From: Candidatus Rhabdochlamydia sp.
Lineage (GTDB): Bacteria > Chlamydiota > Chlamydiia > Chlamydiales > Rhabdochlamydiaceae
Reading direction: 5' to 3'
DNA: 7,089 nt
Assembly (NCBI GenBank): GCA_030043815.1
Contig: JASHWX010000188.1
Coordinates: 1-7,089 of the forward strand
Numbering within the stretch: the stretch's first letter is position 1; the number at the start of each line of letters is the position of its first letter. The notes under the pieces are model-generated. The model was not told where the DNA came from. It searched no databases and saw only the letters and a list, made by a program, of their open reading frames with translations. A program made the translations under genes and the position numbers. Shown here piece by piece: positions 1 to 3,748 of this stretch.

Positions 1-54
1 GTCCGCTTTGCCTTTGCGGTGCTTGATGTTGGCCCACTTGCTATGTCCTGCCAT
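1..54 (-). CDS. yebC: YebC/PmpR/TACO1-family regulator, N-terminal fragment (runs off window)
   Basis: Reading the minus strand from the ATG at 54, the 18 visible codons give MAGHSKWANIKHRKGKAD, still open at the window edge. The MAGHSKWANIKHRK start is the highly conserved N-terminus of the YebC/TACO1 family, known as DNA-binding transcriptional regulators and, more recently, as factors aiding translation of difficult peptide stretches. The start codon lies inside the last codons of the SprT-like gene, with a 14-base overlap, so it is probably the next cistron of the prfB-led operon. In Chlamydia trachomatis yebC also sits close to prfB, as I recall. The family assignment is near certain from the N-terminus; the rest of the gene is not visible. 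Confidence 0.9.
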   Translation of the reverse strand, partial: MAGHSKWANIKHRKGKAD

Positions 55-484
55 AATTAAAGAACAACCGTTTATTTTCTTCTTCCCAGCGCTTTGCCAT
101 TTCGTATTCCGAAAATTCCCTCTCCCGCTTTTTAAAATCGTGATGATGGATGAGGTACCTCCCTTTTTTTGCCTTAATTGGAGGGCAAACGCTGTGAAGC
201 ATTTCATGATACACGACGTAAGAGATAAAGTAAGGGGGAAAATGGGGCTGATCTAATAATCGGTGGATTTTTACAACTTTTGTGCGGAAGCAATAAAGCC
301 CCAGCTTGCGATGGCGCCTTGCCGCCCTCATCGCGCTGCCAAACCAGGTGATCTCGAGATTGAGTTTATTATCGAAATAGGATCTGTTGAGAGTATTGTA
401 GATCGCCTTCAGATCGTAATGGCCGCGGGTGGGCTTCAAGAGTGAGGGTTTTGGACGTTTAAATAGGAACTTAAGAAGGTTCAT
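41..484 (-). CDS. SprT-like zinc metalloprotease domain protein
   Basis: A 147-aa protein with a basic N-terminus (about residues 1-20), then the layout of a SprT-like domain: an N-terminal YNTLNRSYF segment (29-37) preceding a strand with ITWFG (45-49), the zinc-binding HExxH helix as HEMLH (93-97), and a downstream histidine cluster followed by DF (113-117) that can supply the third ligand. The highly charged C-terminal helix (118-140) is typical of short bacterial members. The family includes SprT and eukaryotic Spartan proteases; the substrate of this one is unknown. The ATG at 484 overlaps the stop of the upstream acetyltransferase by ATGA, and the end overlaps yebC, so it is expressed from the prfB operon. 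No signal peptide is seen, so it is probably cytoplasmic. Family membership is inferred from motif order. Confidence 0.75.
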   Translation of the reverse strand: MNLLKFLFKRPKPSLLKPTRGHYDLKAIYNTLNRSYFDNKLNLEITWFGSAMRAARRHRKLGLYCFRTKVVKIHRLLDQPHFPPYFISYVVYHEMLHSVCPPIKAKKGRYLIHHHDFKKREREFSEYEMAKRWEEENKRLFFNYGRT

Positions 485-972
485 AGTTTTTTTTGCATGA
501 AGATTTTCCCGATATACTTGCCATCTTCCTTGATAAAGCGGGTCTGGCAGCCGAATTCTGTAAAGCCTGCCCTCTCATAGAGGCGCTTGGCGGGATTGCC
601 GTCATAAACCTCTAGATGGAGGATCTCGATGTGAAACCGCGTCGTGGCATGCTGCATGAGATAGTCGAGCAGCGCCTTGCCGATTCCTTTGCCTCTCATT
701 TCTTTTTTCACGATGATGGCGAATAAACAGGTGTGGGCCAACTTGCGATACGGCTGGATGTAGAGGTTTGCCATGCCGCATGGCTCCCCATCCCAGTCAG
801 CGGTAATGCTTGCCTCGATGCGGGAATAACTGATCCAAATCCGCACGGCGTCTTCGATCTCGCGCGCGTCTGTCATGGGGAACCAACGGAGGATCTCAGG
901 ATCTGACAACCACTTGGTCAGATAGGGCGCGTCTTCCATGTTCGTCAATCGGAAAGTCAGATGTTCGTTCAT
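481..972 (-). CDS. GNAT-family N-acetyltransferase (downstream tandem copy)
   Basis: A 163-aa single GNAT domain. The acetyl-CoA pyrophosphate-binding motif A is clear: a beta strand (LFAIIV, 83-88) followed by MRGKGIG (92-98) and an alpha helix. Motif B is EVYDGNPAKRLYERAGF (121-137), with the tyrosine (132) that commonly acts as general acid. Start and end both form ATGA overlaps, with the second GNAT gene upstream and the SprT-like gene downstream. It is clearly a paralogue of its upstream neighbour: a hand-made ungapped alignment gives about 67 identities in 150 positions, including PYRK and REIEDAV blocks. The acceptor substrate cannot be read from sequence. C. trachomatis has a single acetyltransferase gene next to prfB (CT458, from memory), so this pair probably corresponds to it after duplication. 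Confidence 0.85.
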   Translation of the reverse strand: MNEHLTFRLTNMEDAPYLTKWLSDPEILRWFPMTDAREIEDAVRIWISYSRIEASITADWDGEPCGMANLYIQPYRKLAHTCLFAIIVKKEMRGKGIGKALLDYLMQHATTRFHIEILHLEVYDGNPAKRLYERAGFTEFGCQTRFIKEDGKYIGKIFMQKKL

Positions 973-1466
973 AGGAAGCTCTCATATAAAATACGCGCGG
1001 AATATTGCCCCTTGTCTTTGACGAAATGCTCTTGGCGGGCAAATTCATGAAAGTCGAATTTTTGCAAAAGGCGGACCAAGGGATTGCCTTCAAAAACCTC
1101 GATGTGGATCAGATCGAGATGGAAATAATTTTTCGCCAAATGCTTTAAATTTTTCAAGATCGACGATCCGATCCCTTGCCGCTGATATTTGGGATCGACG
1201 ACAATCTTAAATAAGCAATGGTGCGCGACTTTGCGGTACGGCATTAAGAACAAGGTGCCAATTCCACAGGGAGTTCCATTCAACGTCGCTGTCAAACTGG
1301 AGCTATAACGGCTAAATCCGATCCAGCACTGGACGGCATCCTCGATTTCACGCTCTTCTGAAACAGGAAACCACTTTTGCACTTCGCTATGGTGCAGCCA
1401 CCCTTTTAGGTAAGGGGCATCTGTCACATAAGTATAACGAATATCCAATCCTGCTGGCTCTGTCAT
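969..1466 (-). CDS. GNAT-family N-acetyltransferase (upstream tandem copy, motif B tyrosine absent)
   Basis: A 165-aa GNAT domain with motif A at FKIVVDPKYQRQGIG (86-100; CoA loop QRQGIG) and motif B at EVFEGNPLVRLLQKFDF (123-139). Compared with the downstream paralogue, the position of the usual catalytic tyrosine is leucine (134, in RLLQKF against RLYERA), so the reaction mechanism or substrate may differ, or activity may be reduced. The gene begins with an ATGA overlap on the prfB stop codon and ends with another ATGA overlap on the next GNAT gene, implying translational coupling to release factor 2. Whether it modifies a translation component, as ribosomal-protein acetyltransferases do, is only a guess from position. 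Confidence 0.85.
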   Translation of the reverse strand: MTEPAGLDIRYTYVTDAPYLKGWLHHSEVQKWFPVSEEREIEDAVQCWIGFSRYSSSLTATLNGTPCGIGTLFLMPYRKVAHHCLFKIVVDPKYQRQGIGSSILKNLKHLAKNYFHLDLIHIEVFEGNPLVRLLQKFDFHEFARQEHFVKDKGQYSARILYESFL

Positions 1467-2558
1467 CCAAATTCCTTCAAGTAAGCGTTCACGAAATCGT
1501 CTAATTCTCCATCCATGACCGCGTGAATATTGCCCACTTCATACTTGGTCCGAGTATCTTTGACAAGGGTATAGGGCTGGAACACGTAGTTGCGAATTTG
1601 ACTTCCCCATGCGATTTCTTTTTTCTCGCCGGCCATCTCTTTTAATTTGCTCTCCCGTTCCTTCAATTCCTTTTCATAAAGCTTAGCCCGGAGCATCTTC
1701 AAGCATGTCTCGCGATTTTGCACTTGGCTGCGCTCGCTTTGGCACGAAACAATGATCCCGGTGGGAATGTGAGTCATCCGGACAGCGGAATCCGTCTTAT
1801 TGACGTGCTGGCCGCCTGCGCCGGATGCGCGATAGGTATCGACCTTGACATGCTCGGGCTTAATCTCGATCTGGATGTCTTCGTCAATCTCAGGAGTGAC
1901 ATCGACCGATGCAAAGCTGGTGTGGCGCCGCGCGTTGCTATCGAACGGCGAGATCCTGACAAGGCGGTGCACGCCCGCTTCCGCTTTGCAATAGCCATAA
2001 GCAAACGGTCCGCTGATCTTTAGCGTCACGCTTTTAACGCCGGCAACGTCGCCGTCGATCGAAGAGAGGACATCCACTTTCCAGCCCCTTTTTGCCGCCC
2101 AGCGCTGGTACATGCGAGAAAGCATGAGCGCCCAGTCGCAGGCCTCCGTTCCCCCTGCCCCGGCATTAATGCTCAAAAAACAATTTTTATTATCGAGCTC
2201 CCCGGAGAGCATCTTGCGCACCTCGAGCTCAGAAAGCTCCTTTTCAACTGCGCGCAGTTCGTCGATCAATTGATTAAAAAAACCAGGATCGTTTGCCTCG
2301 TCGACTTCGGGCAACAGTTCTTTTACGTTATTAAATCTTTGCTTGAGCTCTTGATAAGGGATCGTCCATGCTTTGAGGCCATTGACTTCGTCAATCACTT
2401 TTTGGGCTGCGGCATTATCTTCCCAAAAATCCGATGACCCCATCCTCGTTTCGAGCTCGAGGACTCTTTTCTCCTTATTAGGGAGGTCAAAGATACCTCC
2501 ACATATGAAGGAGGCGATTATCGATGCTTTTGATCTGATCTTGGATTTGTTCGTTCAT
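1463..2558 (-). CDS. prfB: Peptide chain release factor 2, expressed by programmed +1 frameshift
   Basis: RF2 recognises UGA and UAA stop codons and triggers peptidyl-tRNA hydrolysis on the ribosome. The gene is in two frames. Codons 1-23 run from the ATG at 2558 (MNEQIQDQIKSIDNRLLHMW...) to CTT at 2492-2490 and meet an in-frame TGA (2489-2487). Skipping T2489 continues as DLPNKEKRVLELETRMGSSDFW and ends at 1463. The joined product is 364 aa, against 365 in E. coli. The stop-recognition tripeptide SPF falls at about residues 203-205 and the catalytic GGQ, in YRASGAGGQHVNK, at about 248-250, both matching E. coli spacing. The start is supported by an AAGGA Shine-Dalgarno at 2567-2571, 8 bases upstream. 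A start at the in-frame ATG at 2443 would lose 38 conserved residues. The gene heads an operon with two acetyltransferases, a SprT-like gene and yebC. Confidence 0.97.
2486..2501 (-). promoter_or_regulatory. RF2 autoregulatory +1 frameshift signal
   Basis: The minus strand reads TGGAGGTATCTTTGAC. This matches the known bacterial prfB recoding signal: an internal Shine-Dalgarno-like GGAGG placed three bases before the slippery CTT, followed by the poorly terminating TGA C. When RF2 is scarce, slow termination at this TGA lets the Leu-tRNA slip by +1 onto UUU and reading continues in the main frame; when RF2 is abundant, a 23-residue peptide is released instead. Every element of the classical signal is present. 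Confidence 0.95.
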
Positions 2559-2574
2559 CTCTAGAGTCCTTTGT

Positions 2575-2583
2575 CCTATACCA
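2575..2583 (-). promoter_or_regulatory. Candidate extended -10 for prfB at the outer end of the inverted repeat
   Basis: The minus strand reads TGGTATAGG, an extended -10 form (TGn then TATAGG), 17 bases upstream of the prfB ATG. No good -35 is seen. A start about 7 bases downstream would leave a very short leader that clips the ribosome binding site, so a promoter further upstream is at least as likely. Weak call. Confidence 0.25.
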
Positions 2584-2741
2584 GCATCGGCCAAAAACTT
2601 GGATTTTATGCCCTAGATTTTTTCGGTCGACAAAGCATGGAGCTTAAGAAGCCATCTTCCTGCCAGCTGGCGAGAGCGAACGCGCAGTCAACCGGAAAAA
2701 TCTAGGGCATAAAATCCAAGTTTTTGGCCGATGCTGGTATA
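2577..2741. repeat. Large near-perfect inverted repeat (51-bp arms, 63-bp spacer)
   Basis: The left arm is 2577-2627 and the right arm 2691-2741. The reverse complement of one matches the other at 50 of 51 positions; the only difference (T2623 opposite G2695) would still pair as G-U in a plus-strand transcript. Arms begin TATACCAGCATCGGCC and run through CCCTAGATTTTT to CGGT. The spacer has further small palindromes, including GCCAGCTGGC (2662-2671) and the imperfect hairpin around GCTTAAGAAGC (2643-2653). It lies between divergently transcribed prfB and a small membrane-protein gene, and each arm ends outward in TGGTATA, the core of an extended -10. It could be a palindromic non-autonomous mobile element, a remnant of one, or a transcription barrier. 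No coding capacity. Confidence 0.93.
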
Positions 2742-2743
2742 AT
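2735..2743 (+). promoter_or_regulatory. Candidate extended -10 facing the small membrane-protein gene
   Basis: TGGTATAAT is a perfect extended -10 (TGn plus TATAAT) at the outer end of the right arm of the inverted repeat, pointing away from it. At 17-bp spacing the -35 is poor. It is the mirror image of the TGGTATAGG facing prfB. It is a secondary candidate behind the promoter at 2825-2852. Confidence 0.4.
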
Positions 2744-2824
2744 AGATTATCTCACACCTCTCAATAAAATGTCAAAGCGCTCTAGAGAAGTCCAAGGGAG
2801 CATTAATATAACCTTAATCTACTC

Positions 2825-2852
2825 TTTACAATAATCTGACGGAAGCTATAAT
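2825..2852 (+). promoter_or_regulatory. Sigma70-type (chlamydial sigma66) promoter for the small membrane-protein gene
   Basis: TTTACA (2825-2830) and TATAAT (2847-2852) are separated by 16 bp: five of six matches at -35 and six of six at -10. Transcription would begin near 2859, leaving a leader of about 165 bases before the ATG at 3026. I see no strong hairpin in that leader and recognise no riboswitch. Confidence 0.65.
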
Positions 2853-3014
2853 CAAACAAAGTTTCAAGAGAACTCCGTTTTTGGAGAGCCTGGTCGAGAG
2901 ATCAGATGAAAAGCGGAAGGTGGAAAAAAAAACATTTCCCACAAACTGGCTTTTCGATATGATGCTTACATCTAGGCAGTTTCTCTTTGAGAAATTTAAC
3001 TCTACATCTCTATC

Positions 3015-3020
3015 AGGAGG
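3015..3020 (+). promoter_or_regulatory. Consensus ribosome binding site that fixes the start at 3026
   Basis: AGGAGG lies 5 bases before ATG 3026. An in-frame ATG at 2987 would extend the protein by 13 residues but has no comparable ribosome binding site, so 3026 is preferred. Confidence 0.85.
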
Positions 3021-3025
3021 TCATT

Positions 3026-3352
3026 ATGTCAGTGAGAATTCAAGAGTTTCTATCCAATGTTTGCGAAGGGACCAAGTACTATGCTTCCGAAGCAGTCAAT
3101 TGGATTGGCAAAACTGTTAGCCCGATCGGCGATTTCGCAGCTGAATCGACACAAAAAGTCATCGAAGTTGTCAAACAAAATTGGGAAAACGTCAAGTCAT
3201 GGGCGCAAGAGAACCGCCAATCGCTCTTCCTCGCAGCCATTGCTTGCGCAATCGGCGCTATTGGCACAATCATTGTCTATAGCGTTTTTGCAAGAGGAAC
3301 AGCGGCTCAGCCTCCTGTCAACGGCGCTCCAGCACCGGCAGCTGGCGGCTAA
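3026..3352 (+). CDS. Small single-span membrane protein of unknown function
   Basis: A 108-aa protein I do not recognise. Residues 1-65 are soluble and probably helical, with amphipathic stretches rich in K/E/N/W (for example VIEVVKQNWENVKSWAQENR, 46-65). Residues 66-88 form one hydrophobic span with small residues (AIACAIGAIGTIIVYSVF), and the tail (91-108) is Ala/Pro/Gly rich. There is no cleavable signal peptide; the span is a likely membrane anchor. It lacks the paired hydrophobic lobes of classical chlamydial Inc proteins, but a host-interaction role is not excluded. The helix, WAQEN and membrane-span layout vaguely recalls DUF883/ElaB-type membrane-anchored proteins, although here the span is not at the extreme C-terminus. 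The gene stands alone as a monocistron, with a strong promoter, a consensus ribosome binding site and an intrinsic terminator, suggesting high expression. Confidence 0.8.
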   Translation: MSVRIQEFLSNVCEGTKYYASEAVNWIGKTVSPIGDFAAESTQKVIEVVKQNWENVKSWAQENRQSLFLAAIACAIGAIGTIIVYSVFARGTAAQPPVNGAPAPAAGG

Positions 3353-3380
3353 TTTCAGATGCTCAGTTAAATTTCTGAAG

Positions 3381-3413
3381 AGCAGCAGATTTTCTCAAAT
3401 CTGCTGCTTTTTT
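3381..3413 (+). terminator. Intrinsic terminator of the small membrane-protein gene
   Basis: AGCAGCAGATTT (3381-3392) pairs perfectly with AAATCTGCTGCT (3397-3408) around a TCTC loop, followed at once by a T run to 3413. It begins 28 bases after the stop codon. This is a textbook rho-independent terminator. Confidence 0.95.
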
Positions 3414-3481
3414 CTTCCGATCGTTTTTTTTGCTGAGGCAGTTATACTGCGACCGTTCAAAAAGCGTGAAAAATGCCAAGG

Positions 3482-3528
3482 CTGCGAACACTTAGAAAAT
3501 GTCCATAGACATTTTCTAAGGAAAGCAG
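3482..3528. repeat. Clamped hairpin 1 of the mosaic element
   Basis: CTTAGAAAATGTC (3491-3503) and GACATTTTCTAAG (3508-3520) form a perfect 13-bp stem with a CATA loop. Outside it, GAACA (3486-3490) faces GAAA (3521-3524), and CTGC (3482-3485) pairs with GCAG (3525-3528). Confidence 0.9.
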
Positions 3529-3591
3529 GTGAGCGAAGCGAACCGGGCCCGGAGGGACGCCGTGAATTTGAACCAGGCGAAGCCGGCGCTG

Positions 3592-3642
3592 CTGCGGACA
3601 CTTGCAAAAGAGCGGGGGTTCGCTCTTTTGCAAGGGAAGCAG
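3592..3642. repeat. Clamped hairpin 2 of the mosaic element
   Basis: CTTGCAAAAGAGCG (3601-3614) and CGCTCTTTTGCAAG (3621-3634) form a perfect 14-bp stem around GGGGTT. GGACA (3596-3600) faces GGAA (3635-3638) and CTGC (3592-3595) pairs with GCAG (3639-3642), the same frame as hairpin 1 around a stem that differs inside but stays fully paired. Confidence 0.9.
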
Positions 3643-3643
3643 G

Positions 3644-3663
3644 CTCAACTTGAATAAGTTGAG
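3644..3663. repeat. Small hairpin 3 of the mosaic element
   Basis: CTCAACTT (3644-3651) and AAGTTGAG (3656-3663) form a perfect 8-bp stem with a GAAT loop. It starts one base after clamped hairpin 2 and lacks its own CTGC clamp, though GCAGG occurs on both sides (3639-3643, 3668-3672). Confidence 0.85.
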
Positions 3664-3748
3664 CGATGCAGGCGGATTCAAATTCACTGGCTGTCCGACG
3701 CTGGCAGATTCACACTTTTTGAGCGGGAGCAGTATAAATATTCGATCT

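Larger units (their letters stand above)
3442..3737. repeat. Mosaic element of nested palindromes (about 296 bp, non-coding)
   Basis: It is bounded by a 29-nt inverted repeat (3442-3470 and 3709-3737; 25 of 29 positions match) starting TTATACTGC. Inside lie a perfect hairpin at 3491-3520, a second inverted repeat GTGAATTTGAA/TTCAAATTCAC (3562-3572 with 3677-3687), and within that two more perfect hairpins (3601-3634 and 3644-3663). The palindrome CCGGGCCCGG sits at 3543-3552. Three helices share a design: a CTGC/GCAG clamp, a short purine-rich internal loop (GACC, GAACA or GGACA on the 5' side; GGGA, GAAA or GGAA on the 3' side), then an AT-rich stem of different sequence. It fills the gap between convergent genes. 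I see no convincing coding frame: the open frame crossing it has no ribosome binding site and covers the palindromes. It may be a palindromic repeat element like BIME/REP mosaics, or a structured RNA. Confidence 0.85.

Noticed and set aside
1718..2023. A 101-codon plus-strand open frame opposite prfB
   Set aside because: It is antisense to the most conserved part of RF2 (SPF and GGQ region) and is explained by the codon structure of that gene.
2443..2558. The frame change at the start of prfB taken as a sequencing error or pseudogene
   Set aside because: The sequence at the change is exactly the known RF2 recoding signal with correct spacing, and the joined protein has the normal length and N-terminus.
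2577..2741. The large inverted repeat as a simple intrinsic terminator
   Set aside because: The arms are far too long, the spacer is 63 bases, neither side has a proper T run, and it sits upstream of both flanking genes rather than after one.
3057..3653. A 198-codon plus-strand open frame over the membrane-protein gene and the mosaic element
   Set aside because: It lacks a ribosome binding site, runs out of frame through a well-supported gene and its terminator, and its translation over the palindromes is low-complexity and basic.
3442..3737. The mosaic element as a CRISPR array or integron attC site
   Set aside because: There is no direct repeat with regular spacers and no cas gene; attC core-site sequences and an integrase are not visible. 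The repeats are inverted and nested.
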